36,538 bases of DNA, taken from NCBI RefSeq assembly GCF_947387525.1, contig NZ_CANDNW010000018.1:1-36538 (forward strand). The letters run 5' to 3'. The stretch is from Limosilactobacillus viscerum. GTDB lineage: Bacteria; Bacillota; Bacilli; Lactobacillales; Lactobacillaceae. The notes beneath the pieces were generated by a model. The model saw only the letters and a list, made by a program, of their open reading frames with translations. It was not told the DNA's origin and ran no database searches. Both the position numbers and the translations under genes were made by a program. Positions 15,810 through 22,832 of this stretch are shown here, one piece after another; position 1 is the first letter of the stretch, and each line of letters opens with the position of its first letter.

Positions 15810-17585
15810 ATGTACTATTCAAATGGAAACTACGAAGCATTCGCGCGACCAAAGAAGCCAGACGGTGTTGAACAGAAAAATGCTTACATCATCGGTGGTG
15901 GGCTTGCGGGGCTAGCAACTGCCGTGTTCCTTATCCGGGATGCTCAAATGCCAGGGAAAAACATCCACATTCTTGAAGAACTACCAGTCGCTGGGGGTTC
16001 ACTAGATGGTGCAGACCGTCCCGGCGTTGGTTTTGTAACCCGTGGTGGCCGCGAAATGGAGAATCACTTTGAGTGTATGTGGGACATGTACCGGTCAATT
16101 CCGTCATTGGAAATCCCCGGTGCTTCATACCTGGATGAATACTACTGGCTTGATAAAGAAGATCCTAACAGCTCAAATTGCCGGTTAACCTACAACCGCG
16201 GAAATGAGGTGCCGAGTGATGGGCAATATGGTTTAAGCAAGCAATCAGTCAAAGAGCTAACTAAATTGATTTTGACTCCTGAGGACCAGTTAGGTGATGA
16301 GACCATTGAAGAATACTTCTCTGATGACTTCTTCGATAGTAACTTCTGGACATATTGGTCAACCATGTTTGCCTTTGAAAAATGGCATTCATTAACTGAA
16401 ATGCGTCGCTACATGATGCGGTTTATCCACCATATTGATGGTCTGCCTGACTTCACTGCTCTGAAGTTCAATAAGTACAACCAGTATGAGTCGATGACCA
16501 AGCCAATCTTAGCTTACTTAAAGGATCATGATGTTCAAATTGAGTATGATACGCAAGTTAAAAACGTTGTTGTGGACACCCAGGGGAATGAGAAGCACGC
16601 CAAGAAGCTATCAATAACTCAAAAGGGCGAAGATAAGACCATTGATTTAACTGATAATGACCTTGTTTTCGTTACAAATGGTTCGATTACCGAAAGCTCA
16701 ACATATGGTAGCCACCACCAAGCAGCTCGGCCGACTCAGGCATTGGGTGGCAGTTGGAAACTATGGGAAAATATCGCCCGTCAGTCGCCTGATTTTGGTC
16801 ATCCCGACGTCTTTTGTAAGAACCTACCGGAGCGGAGCTGGTTTATTTCTGCCACCGCAACTGTCAAAAATCCGCAAGTAGAACCTTACATTGAACGGTT
16901 AACCAAGCGTGATTTACACGATGGAAAAGTAAATACCGGTGGAATCATTACCATTACTGATTCGAACTGGATGATGTCATGGACAATTCACCGTCAGCCA
17001 CACTTTAAGAGCCAAAAAGAAAATGAAACAATTGTGTGGATCTATGGATTGTACTCGGATACGAAAGGAAACTACATTAAAAAGCGGATCGTTGACTGTA
17101 CTGGTGAAGAAATTACAAAGGAATGGCTATACCACCTTGGAGTTCCGGAAACACTAATTGACCAGCTTGCAAAAGAAGAGTCGATTAATACCGTCCCAGT
17201 TTACATGCCATTCGTGACGAGTTACTTTATGCCTCGTGTTAAGGGCGACCGACCAGCAGTTGTTCCGACAGGTTCGGCAAACTTAGCCTTTATCGGTAAC
17301 TTTGCTGAATCGCCAAGTCGGGATACCGTGTTTACCACTGAATATTCAATTCGGACGGCTATGGAAGCAGTCTATACTCTTCTCGACGTTGACCGCGGGG
17401 TTCCAGAGGTTTTCAACTCGATTTACGATATCCGCGAATTAATGCGGGCAATGTACTACATGAATGATAAAAAGCCGTTAGCAGAAATGGACTTGCCAAT
17501 TCCAAAAGTGGTTGAAAAGCCACTATTAAAGAAGCTGAAAAATAACTGGATTGGTGAATTAATGAGACAACAACACTTACTATAA
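15810..17585 (+). CDS. ohyA: Oleate hydratase
   Basis: 591-residue FAD-dependent fatty acid double-bond hydratase (the former 67-kDa myosin-cross-reactive antigen family). It adds water to cis-9 unsaturated C18 acids such as oleate or linoleate, giving 10-hydroxy acids; in lactobacilli this detoxifies host and dietary fatty acids. The dinucleotide-binding motif is YIIGGGLAGLATAVFL (residues 26-41), and the family hallmark RGGREMENHFECMWDMY is near residues 73-89, containing the Glu assigned to catalysis. The length equals that of characterised LAB enzymes, so it is intact. It is monocistronic with a strong terminator. Confidence 0.95.
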   Translation: MYYSNGNYEAFARPKKPDGVEQKNAYIIGGGLAGLATAVFLIRDAQMPGKNIHILEELPVAGGSLDGADRPGVGFVTRGGREMENHFECMWDMYRSIPSLEIPGASYLDEYYWLDKEDPNSSNCRLTYNRGNEVPSDGQYGLSKQSVKELTKLILTPEDQLGDETIEEYFSDDFFDSNFWTYWSTMFAFEKWHSLTEMRRYMMRFIHHIDGLPDFTALKFNKYNQYESMTKPILAYLKDHDVQIEYDTQVKNVVVDTQGNEKHAKKLSITQKGEDKTIDLTDNDLVFVTNGSITESSTYGSHHQAARPTQALGGSWKLWENIARQSPDFGHPDVFCKNLPERSWFISATATVKNPQVEPYIERLTKRDLHDGKVNTGGIITITDSNWMMSWTIHRQPHFKSQKENETIVWIYGLYSDTKGNYIKKRIVDCTGEEITKEWLYHLGVPETLIDQLAKEESINTVPVYMPFVTSYFMPRVKGDRPAVVPTGSANLAFIGNFAESPSRDTVFTTEYSIRTAMEAVYTLLDVDRGVPEVFNSIYDIRELMRAMYYMNDKKPLAEMDLPIPKVVEKPLLKKLKNNWIGELMRQQHLL

Positions 17586-17593
17586 AATTATGG

Positions 17594-17631
17594 GCCACTA
17601 GCATTCAGCCGTTGAACGCTAGTGGCTTTTT
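17594..17631 (+). terminator. Terminator of the oleate hydratase gene
   Basis: GCCACTAGC (17594-17602) is fully complementary to GCTAGTGGC (17618-17626), followed by TTTTTG. Confidence 0.85.
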
Positions 17632-17674
17632 GTGATAATTTTGGTTATGGGCAGAACCACTCAATTGATCTCGG

Positions 17675-17779
17675 ATTGACTATGAACTGGAGACAATTGA
17701 CACCGGTTTTACACCTGGTTGGTATGCGCTCACTCTAAATGATAAAAAAGACACCCGTCAAATACAGAATTTCGTGTAA
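17675..17779 (+). pseudogene. Possible gene remnant (35 codons)
   Basis: One frame reads IDYELETIDTGFTPGWYALT and continues to a stop at 17777-17779, with a stop just upstream and no ribosome site. The composition looks like the end of a real protein, but the stretch is short enough to be chance. It overlaps the left arm of the hairpin at 17751-17810. No family is recognised. Confidence 0.2.
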
Positions 17780-17815
17780 GGCTACGTGAAATTCTCGCTT
17801 TGGCGGGTGTTTTAT
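17751..17815 (+). terminator. Extended hairpin with T-rich tail upstream of the metal operon
   Basis: ACACCCG (17751-17757) pairs with CGGGTGT (17804-17810), CAAA with TTTG, and AGAATTTC (17766-17773) with GAAATTCT (17788-17795), followed by TTTATTTT. It would stop transcription coming from upstream before the FNR-type promoter of the metal operon. Confidence 0.65.
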
Positions 17816-17824
17816 TTTAAAAAC

Positions 17825-17866
17825 TTGATCCCTGTCAATTATTTATTTTCACAGGCAGGCTATCAT
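17825..17866 (+). promoter_or_regulatory. FNR/FLP box and -10 of the metal operon
   Basis: TTGAT-CCCT-GTCAA (17825-17838) matches the FNR half-site pair TTGAT-N4-ATCAA at 9 of 10 positions. TATCAT at 17861-17866 is a good -10 without a -35 box at the usual spacing. If transcription starts about 17873, the box centres near -41.5, the class-II activator position. The operon itself encodes an FNR-like regulator whose recognition helix keeps the E-x-x-S-R residues. Confidence 0.6.
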
Positions 17867-17902
17867 GAATGCGAAAACAAACAGAAGGGAAGTGATCACG
17901 GC

Positions 17903-19747
17903 ATGACAATTAAAATCCAGCGCTTTTATGCCACCCATAGAAAGCTAATTGTCCTCGTAATGACGATAGGGATCCTATTAGCGGAAGCGAGCCGAGCAAC
18001 CACAACCTTGCCCCTCTACCAATTTCTAATGCTCGTTGTTGCATTCGGCGGTCTCGTTCCAGTTGCGCTGACGGCCATTTCATCACTACGGGTGAAGCTG
18101 GTCTCAATTGACGTGCTTATCACAATTGCCGTCGTTGGTGCGCTCCTGATCGGTGAATATAACGAGGCGGCGATCGTCACCTGGCTATTTTTGCTTGGTG
18201 AAATGCTGGAAGAAGCAAGTCTCGCCAGGTCCCGGTCAGCGGTCAAGACACTCACCCAGGCAGCCCCGCAGACGGCCATTGTACTAGATAAAAATGACCA
18301 GCCACACAAGGAAGAGGTTGATTTTGTCGCGATCGGGAGCCGGGTATTGGTAAAAACGGGCGACCAGGTGCCAGTCGACGGCCTAGTGGTTGACGGTAGC
18401 GGGATGGTCAATGAAGCAAGTATCACCGGCGAGGCGGCGCCAATTAATAAGCGGGCTGGCGCAAAAGTTTCGGCAGGAACCATCCTAACCAATGGGATTC
18501 TTACTGTTAAAGCAACTGCGGTGGGCGATGATACCACCTTTGGCAAGATTATTGAACTAGTAGAAGAAGCAGAAGACTCACAGACAAGGGCGCAACGCTT
18601 TATCGACCGTTTTGCCAAGTACTATACTCCATTAATCCTACTAGTAGCACTTGGCGTGGGGATTATCACTCGCGACCTCCGTTTAGCCATTACGGTGATG
18701 GTTCTTGGTTGTCCCGGAGCACTGGTAATCGGCATTCCTGCATCAACCGTTGCCGGAATTGGTAATGGCGCCAAACACGGCATCCTTTTTAAAGGTTCCG
18801 TAGTGATGGACGAACTAACCCGGGTTGATACGATTGCCTTTGATAAGACTGGCACCCTCACTAATGGTCAACCGACAGTTAGCGACCTGATCATCCTTCG
18901 CGGCAAACGCCAAGCAATAATCGATCACGCGGTTGCCATCGAGCGCAATAGCAACCATCCCCTAGCCACGGCAATTGCGAAGCTTACTGTCCAACGCAAG
19001 GCTGCTACCGCGGAAACAACCACGATTAAAGGGCGGGGGACTCGTACGGTGATTGATGGCCACCAGTATTTTCTCGGCAACCTGGAATTGCTGGCGGATA
19101 ATGGCATGAAAGTTTCCGGCTTGGAAGAGACCATCAGCCGCCTAACCCATGCCGGCAAGTCCGTTGCCATCCTTGCCCGTGACGACCAGCAAGAAATCGC
19201 GGTATTCGGTATCAGTGACCAATTGCGCTCCGCCACCCGGTCAACCCTGAGGAGACTCAAGCAGCTAGGAATTAACCACCTAGTGATGCTAACGGGGGAT
19301 AATCAGCAAACAGCGGCCAGGGTAGCCGAGCAGTTGCCAATTGACGAAGTACGGGCTGCAATGCTGCCACAGGATAAGGCCACATACCTGAAGCAACTAC
19401 AAAGTCGACAGCACCACGTTGTCTTTGTTGGTGACGGGGTCAACGATAGTCCTGCATTGGCGCAGGCTGACGTTGCAGTTGCCATGGGGTCAGGAACCGA
19501 CGTTGCAATTGACGTATCCGACCTTGTGCTAGTAAAGGGAAAGTTAGACGCGCTAGCAACGGGTGTTCAGTTGGCCCAGCGAACGATGAACAATATGAAG
19601 CAAAACATTGCGATTGCCCTGTTGACGGTGATTCTCTTGTTCATCGGTCTCTTTGCCGGCTATATCGAAATGGCTTCGGGGATGCTTATCCACGAGTTGA
19701 GTATTCTGCTAGTAGTTCTTAACAGCTTACGGTTAATTAGAAAATAG
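17903..19747 (+). CDS. P1B-type metal-transporting ATPase with CPG motif
   Basis: 614-residue heavy-metal P-type ATPase. All catalytic motifs are present: TGEA in the actuator domain (near residue 178), phosphorylation site Asp314 in DKTGTLT, the HP dipeptide of the nucleotide domain (NSNHPLA) and hinge GDGVNDSPA (510-518). The membrane metal-site motif, normally CPC or SPC, reads CPG here (Cys270-Pro-Gly272), and the last helix carries HELS (597-600), reminiscent of the HEGG(S)T of P1B-4 transporters. No HMA domain precedes helix 1; a separate HMA protein follows. The metal (Fe, Zn, Co or Cu) and direction cannot be fixed. ATG 17903 is chosen; the upstream in-frame extension would cross the FNR box. 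Confidence 0.88.
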   Translation: MTIKIQRFYATHRKLIVLVMTIGILLAEASRATTTLPLYQFLMLVVAFGGLVPVALTAISSLRVKLVSIDVLITIAVVGALLIGEYNEAAIVTWLFLLGEMLEEASLARSRSAVKTLTQAAPQTAIVLDKNDQPHKEEVDFVAIGSRVLVKTGDQVPVDGLVVDGSGMVNEASITGEAAPINKRAGAKVSAGTILTNGILTVKATAVGDDTTFGKIIELVEEAEDSQTRAQRFIDRFAKYYTPLILLVALGVGIITRDLRLAITVMVLGCPGALVIGIPASTVAGIGNGAKHGILFKGSVVMDELTRVDTIAFDKTGTLTNGQPTVSDLIILRGKRQAIIDHAVAIERNSNHPLATAIAKLTVQRKAATAETTTIKGRGTRTVIDGHQYFLGNLELLADNGMKVSGLEETISRLTHAGKSVAILARDDQQEIAVFGISDQLRSATRSTLRRLKQLGINHLVMLTGDNQQTAARVAEQLPIDEVRAAMLPQDKATYLKQLQSRQHHVVFVGDGVNDSPALAQADVAVAMGSGTDVAIDVSDLVLVKGKLDALATGVQLAQRTMNNMKQNIAIALLTVILLFIGLFAGYIEMASGMLIHELSILLVVLNSLRLIRK

Positions 19748-19764
19748 AAAAGAGGCTTTTAATA

Positions 19765-19995
19765 ATGGAAAAGGTAATGATGCAGCTAGGTGGGTTAACC
19801 TGCCCATCATGTTTGACGAAGATTCAAAAGGGCGTGGATGACTTTGCGGGGACTAACGACATTAAAGTCTTGTTCAACGCCGGTAAGGTTAAATTCACCC
19901 TCGATACGACCCAGACGAGTACCGACGAAATTCAGCAGCAGATTGAAAAAATGGGTTATATTGTCCAACGTGTACGGACCAAGGAGGTAGAATAA
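19765..19995 (+). CDS. HMA-domain metal-binding protein (metallochaperone-like)
   Basis: 76-residue stand-alone heavy-metal-associated domain, beta-alpha-beta-beta-alpha-beta. The metal site is GGLTCPSC at residues 10-17 (the usual GMTCxxC, with Leu for Met), with Cys14 and Cys17. It begins 17 bp after the P1B ATPase and lies 2 bp before the next gene, so it is in the same operon. Because the ATPase lacks its own N-terminal HMA domain, this protein probably delivers metal to it or senses load, acting as a detached domain. The residue after the second Cys (L) and the MGYIV segment are typical of the fold. Confidence 0.85.
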   Translation: MEKVMMQLGGLTCPSCLTKIQKGVDDFAGTNDIKVLFNAGKVKFTLDTTQTSTDEIQQQIEKMGYIVQRVRTKEVE

Positions 19996-19997
19996 TA

Positions 19998-20543
19998 ATG
20001 ACAAAAGAAGAACAATTCGCGCGGGAGCTGAAACAAAGCGACGCTGACCACCATAAGCCAACTGCCGGAGCGATGACTGGGCACGTCATTGCTAACCTGG
20101 CAATCCATGAGTTTAAGATTAATCAAGCGCGCCTATTTGCGGCGGGGCCGACAACTGTTTTCCTTGATCACTACGCCCTCAACTGGATTAGTTACGAGCA
20201 GCAAATCTTTAATGCACTTAGCCAGATGCTGGTTAATAATGAAGAATCGATTCCGACGACAACTGCCCAGTTTGCCCAGTTTACCATGCTGGAAGAGAAC
20301 GGCGCTGATAAGTACCTGCCTGGTGATGACCAGCTCTTTAACTTGGTTAAGGATTTCGACACCCAAACGCTTTTTATCACCAAGGCAATCCAGCTGGCAA
20401 CGAAAGAGCAGTGGCCGGAACTGGTTGACTTACTAACCGAACTACTCGCCTGGATCAAGCAGCAAATTTCACTGACCCAGCGCTTCTTAAATCATGATCT
20501 GCGCGAAGGATTATACAACGAAGAGGATGACGATGATTTCTAA
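19998..20543 (+). CDS. Dps/ferritin-like protein, divergent
   Basis: 181-residue helical protein that I assign tentatively to the Dps/ferritin-like superfamily from the spacing of HEFKINQARLFAAGPTTVFL (about residues 37-56) and the following FNALSQMLVNNEESIPTT, which follows the Dps order H-x(n)-W/F-x-G-P, then a long helix and E-x-x-P-x-T. The Dps ferroxidase pattern His-x(n)-His-Trp and the Asp/Glu pair are only partly kept, so iron oxidation may be weak or lost. The tail is acidic (EEDDDDF). It sits between the HMA protein and the FNR-like regulator and overlaps the latter by 11 bp, which ties it to metal or redox homeostasis. Confidence 0.6.
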   Translation: MTKEEQFARELKQSDADHHKPTAGAMTGHVIANLAIHEFKINQARLFAAGPTTVFLDHYALNWISYEQQIFNALSQMLVNNEESIPTTTAQFAQFTMLEENGADKYLPGDDQLFNLVKDFDTQTLFITKAIQLATKEQWPELVDLLTELLAWIKQQISLTQRFLNHDLREGLYNEEDDDDF

Positions 20544-21210
20544 CACTAATGAGAAAAAACAGCTGTGCGTTCAGTTTGTTCCGCTGTTTAAGAATTTTAC
20601 CCTGCAGGAACAAACACAGGTGGAAAAATTATTGCACCGCCGAAGATTAACTAGTGGGGAAGTCATTATCCGCCCCGGAGATAAGAACCAGCTGGTTATC
20701 ATCGCGCAGGGGAAGGTTGAGTTCTACCAGTTAAATTCCGCTGGTCAGCGCCATGTCCTCCAAGTGCTTAATGCTGGCGATTATGTCGGTGAATCTTGGC
20801 TTTTCGGGAGTCAAAACGATAGTAACTATGTCGAGGCACTGACTGATTCGACCGTCTGTATACTTGAAAGTGGTGACTTCAACCACTTGCTGTGCAACCA
20901 TACCGCAATGGCTTTGAAAATACTGCATGACCAGTCAGCAACAATTGCTAACCTGCGTCGGCAGACCCAGCTGCTGGCGGTAACCCCGTTTCGTTCCCGG
21001 CTGGTCAATTACTTGCTAGACTTGAGTCGCCGGCAGGGAAGCCAAGTGGTAGCTCTTCCGGCTAAGTTAAAAGACATTGCCTCCTACTTGGGAACAACTC
21101 CGGAGACACTCTCCCGTAATCTCACCAAGTTGCAAGATGAAGGAATTGTCAGTTACCATCAGCAGAAGATAACCATTAACCAGTTAGCCAAAATAGAAGG
21201 GAAAGATTAA
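20533..21210 (+). CDS. flp: FNR-like (FLP family) Crp/Fnr regulator
   Basis: 225-residue Crp/Fnr regulator: an N-terminal cyclic-nucleotide-like beta barrel (about 20-130), a dimerisation helix, and a C-terminal winged helix. The recognition helix, TPETLSRNL, carries the Glu-x-x-Ser-Arg of FNR proteins, predicting TTGAT half-sites. The start LCVQFVPLF is the FLP/FNR-type N-terminus with Cys12; Cys109 and Cys121 are further cysteines. Lactobacillus casei FLP switches through a disulfide between a Cys near the N-terminus and one near residue 112, and the same pairing is possible here. There is no four-Cys Fe-S cluster motif. ATG 20533 is chosen because the protein family starts there. Confidence 0.85.
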   Translation: MISNTNEKKQLCVQFVPLFKNFTLQEQTQVEKLLHRRRLTSGEVIIRPGDKNQLVIIAQGKVEFYQLNSAGQRHVLQVLNAGDYVGESWLFGSQNDSNYVEALTDSTVCILESGDFNHLLCNHTAMALKILHDQSATIANLRRQTQLLAVTPFRSRLVNYLLDLSRRQGSQVVALPAKLKDIASYLGTTPETLSRNLTKLQDEGIVSYHQQKITINQLAKIEGKD

Positions 21211-21212
21211 TC

Positions 21213-21611
21213 ATGAAACAACTCACCTTTTCACCGGCTGCCAAGCAACGAGTACAAAGGTATCTAGACCCCACAAAGAAGATGATCCTTGACTTTGACG
21301 ACGGGGTGGGGCCATTTTCGGCGATTGGCAATTGTGACATGGTTGCTAATTACCGCCTGCTATTCGTTGATAAGGGGATGGATACCCATGACCTTGATGA
21401 GCTGGTTAGTTCCAATCTTGGTGATATTTTTATCAAGAGCGAGTTATACGCCAATGCGCAATTTGAACCTAAAATGACCGTCCGTTTTGATCAAGCACAC
21501 TGCGCCTTACCATTGGTGAGCCCGCTAAAGATTCTGACCCCTAATCTCGAATTAGTAACTGTCGATAGTACTTATCAGTCACCAGCGTATAGCGGAACAC
21601 ATGATTGCTAA
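21213..21611 (+). CDS. HesB/IscA-like iron-sulfur family protein
   Basis: 132-residue member of the HesB-like family annotated as iron-sulfur cluster biosynthesis proteins in lactobacilli. The recognisable stretch is MILDFDDGVGPFSAIGNC (about residues 25-42), followed by YRLLFVDKG, typical of this divergent group. The classical IscA three-cysteine arrangement (C-x(n)-C-G-C) is not present: the cysteines are at GNCD, AHCAL and the C-terminal residue, so cluster assembly is not proven. It starts 2 bp after the FNR-like regulator and closes the metal/redox operon. Remains of an alcohol dehydrogenase gene follow. Confidence 0.75.
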   Translation: MKQLTFSPAAKQRVQRYLDPTKKMILDFDDGVGPFSAIGNCDMVANYRLLFVDKGMDTHDLDELVSSNLGDIFIKSELYANAQFEPKMTVRFDQAHCALPLVSPLKILTPNLELVTVDSTYQSPAYSGTHDC

Positions 21612-21613
21612 GA

Positions 21614-21745
21614 AATGACAAGATCCATCCTGGAAAAGTCTTTACTAAGCGGTTCAAACTTGACGATATTGAAAAGGCCTATGAAGCAATGGATAAACGT
21701 GACGCTATCAAGTCACTGGTAATTGTCGACGACTCGCAAGACTAA
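21614..21745 (+). pseudogene. C-terminal remnant of a zinc-type alcohol dehydrogenase
   Basis: The frame starting at 21614 reads NDKIHPGKVFTKRFKLDDIE, then KAYEAMDKRDAIKSLVIVDD, and stops at 21743-21745. This is the characteristic end of medium-chain dehydrogenases (G-K-x-x-P-x-x-x-x-T-x-x-F-x-L-D-D-I-x-x-A-Y). Only 43 codons remain, with no start or catalytic part, directly against the stop codon of the HesB-like gene. The rest was presumably deleted, bringing the operon end next to the remnant. Confidence 0.75.
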
Positions 21746-21759
21746 TTTAATATTGATAG

Positions 21760-21795
21760 ACGGTGTGCCAAGATTCGCACACCGTTTTTATTTTG
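21760..21795 (+). terminator. Terminator at the end of the metal operon
   Basis: ACGGTGTG (21760-21767) pairs with CACACCGT (21778-21785), followed by TTTTTATTTT. It probably belonged to the lost dehydrogenase gene and now ends the operon. Confidence 0.85.
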
Positions 21796-21830
21796 CCGAA
21801 ATAAGTGACGAAAAGCATATTTAGACAATT

Positions 21831-22124
21831 TTATTTGTCCTCGCTTTCCTTAAATTTATTCCAATAATTCTTGTCTGGTTCAACAATAGGATCACCCGGA
21901 AGCATTTGCATGTCAATTAGCTTGTCACGGGCAATTGTATAATCTAGTGAGTCTTCCTTAGAATTTACTGCATCAAGTAATGCATTTAATTGCTCTTGAG
22001 AAATGATAGCAACATTGCGGTGGCTTGAACGTGCTACTAAGACGGTTTGATTGTTCTCACTAGCTTGGCCAAGGTAGTCCTTAATGTGTTTTCTTAAGTC
22101 GCTTTGTGTAATTACTAATGGCAT
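21831..22124 (-). CDS. Second solitary Phd/YefM family antitoxin
   Basis: 97-residue protein of the Phd/YefM fold: ITQSDLRKHIKDYLGQASEN (residues 5-24) and VLVARSSHRNVAIISQEQLN (about 28-47) correspond to the DNA-binding, dimerising half. The C-terminal part is charged (KLIDMQMLPGDPIVEPDKNY). A ribosome site AAAGGA precedes the ATG. No toxin gene adjoins on either side: downstream is the metal operon terminator, upstream about 700 bp of non-coding DNA. It differs clearly from the antitoxin at 14144, so the two are not a recent duplication. Confidence 0.7.
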   Translation of the reverse strand: MPLVITQSDLRKHIKDYLGQASENNQTVLVARSSHRNVAIISQEQLNALLDAVNSKEDSLDYTIARDKLIDMQMLPGDPIVEPDKNYWNKFKESEDK

Positions 22125-22349
22125 AGAATCACATCCTTTATTGCTTATTGTACTTAGTCTTTGTATGATTTTGTAACGAATAACCGAAAAATACTTAAAG
22201 TAAATTATCGTTGAAAGTGTTCTGTTGGTATATTGATGATTTAATGACTAGAATTTCCTAAGAAAATATTATAGCGAAAACTGTTTAGGTTCTGAGTAAG
22301 TTAAAGCTGGAGGGCTGATTAATTAATTTTACTAAAGTAAAGAAAGGAG
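22125..22349. other. Non-coding stretch upstream of the structured RNA
   Basis: No gene-like frame is seen here. The sequence is A/T-rich and should hold the leftward promoter of the antitoxin gene and the rightward promoter of the RNA at 22350. TTGAAA at 22211 could be a -35 box, but I could not place a convincing -10 at the right distance. Confidence 0.4.
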
Positions 22350-22522
22350 CTGTGCCACAACCCCGGTTAGGGCCTGTATGGCTAGCATAGGACGATCGTT
22401 AGCACGGAACGGGCTAGCGATTGTCCGTAGCTAGACACTAAGGCCCTGGGTTGGGTCACGCGATATCTCTGTAATATACAGAGAAAATCTTCCTATCTTC
22501 AGCAGGTAGGAAGATTTCTTAT
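22350..22522 (+). ncRNA. Structured small RNA with own terminator, family unassigned
   Basis: A 108-nt rod-like fold is visible. The base is GTG/CAC and CAACCC (22357-22362)/GGGTTG. Above a 5-nt bulge, AGGGCCT (22369-22375) pairs with AGGCCCT (22440-22446). CTAGC/GCTAG follows, then a 14-bp upper stem from GGACGATCG to CGATTGTCC around the loop ACGGAACGG. Next come the hairpin TCTCTGT/ACAGAGA (22466-22484) and the terminator AAATCTTCCTA/TAGGAAGATTT (22485-22517). No open frame covers it. Its size fits a free small RNA; it might be 6S-like or of the Lacto-usp class, but I cannot confirm either, and no usp gene is near. The strand is inferred from the terminator. Confidence 0.6.
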
Positions 22523-22785
22523 TAACTAACAGTAATGTATTGCTTTATTTAAAATTAATGATTAATCTCAAGAGTTATAACCAAAAAGAGGGCTAATAAT
22601 TAAAATTATCAACCTGTCATTAAAATTATAGTTTTAATGCGACATAAAAAGGAAAGTCCCCCGAGGACCGCCAAATTCCGATAAATCTCGCTGTCCAAAC
22701 TATCCAGTATTTTTCACTTAATTTAAGTTGTACACACATTAAATTGCACCGCCCAAAACATTTAGCTCCAATCAAATCAAAATAA
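22523..22785. other. Non-coding stretch, nothing recognised
   Basis: A/T-rich sequence between the RNA and the terminator of the leftward dehydrogenase gene. A 63-codon leftward frame (22626-22817) has no ribosome site, odd composition and runs through that terminator, so I do not count it as a gene. It may be decayed coding DNA. Confidence 0.4.
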
Positions 22786-22826
22786 AAATCAGTTGTTGAC
22801 ATTTTAGATGTTTGCAACTGATTTAA
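22786..22826 (-). terminator. Terminator of the Gfo/Idh/MocA dehydrogenase gene
   Basis: AAATCAGTTG (about 22786-22795) pairs with CAACTGATTT (about 22815-22824), with partial pairing inside. It lies just past the stop codon of the leftward gene. Confidence 0.7.
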
Positions 22827-22832
22827 TATAAA

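Noticed and set aside
17786-17902. N-terminal extension of the P1B ATPase
   Set aside because: It would begin inside the upstream hairpin and cross the FNR box and -10; ATG 17903 gives a normal protein start.
18016-18618. 200-codon frame antisense to the P1B ATPase
   Set aside because: Shadow of the real gene: Ser/Thr/Pro-rich composition typical of antisense reading, no ribosome site, and overlap with conserved P-type ATPase motifs.
22350-22460. SRP 4.5S/small SRP RNA
   Set aside because: A GGAA occurs in the terminal loop, but the paired AGCAG-type symmetric loop of SRP helix 8 is missing.
22626-22817. 63-codon leftward open frame near the dehydrogenase gene
   Set aside because: No ribosome site, unusual Trp/Cys/Phe-rich composition, and it starts inside the dehydrogenase terminator; no recognisable domain.
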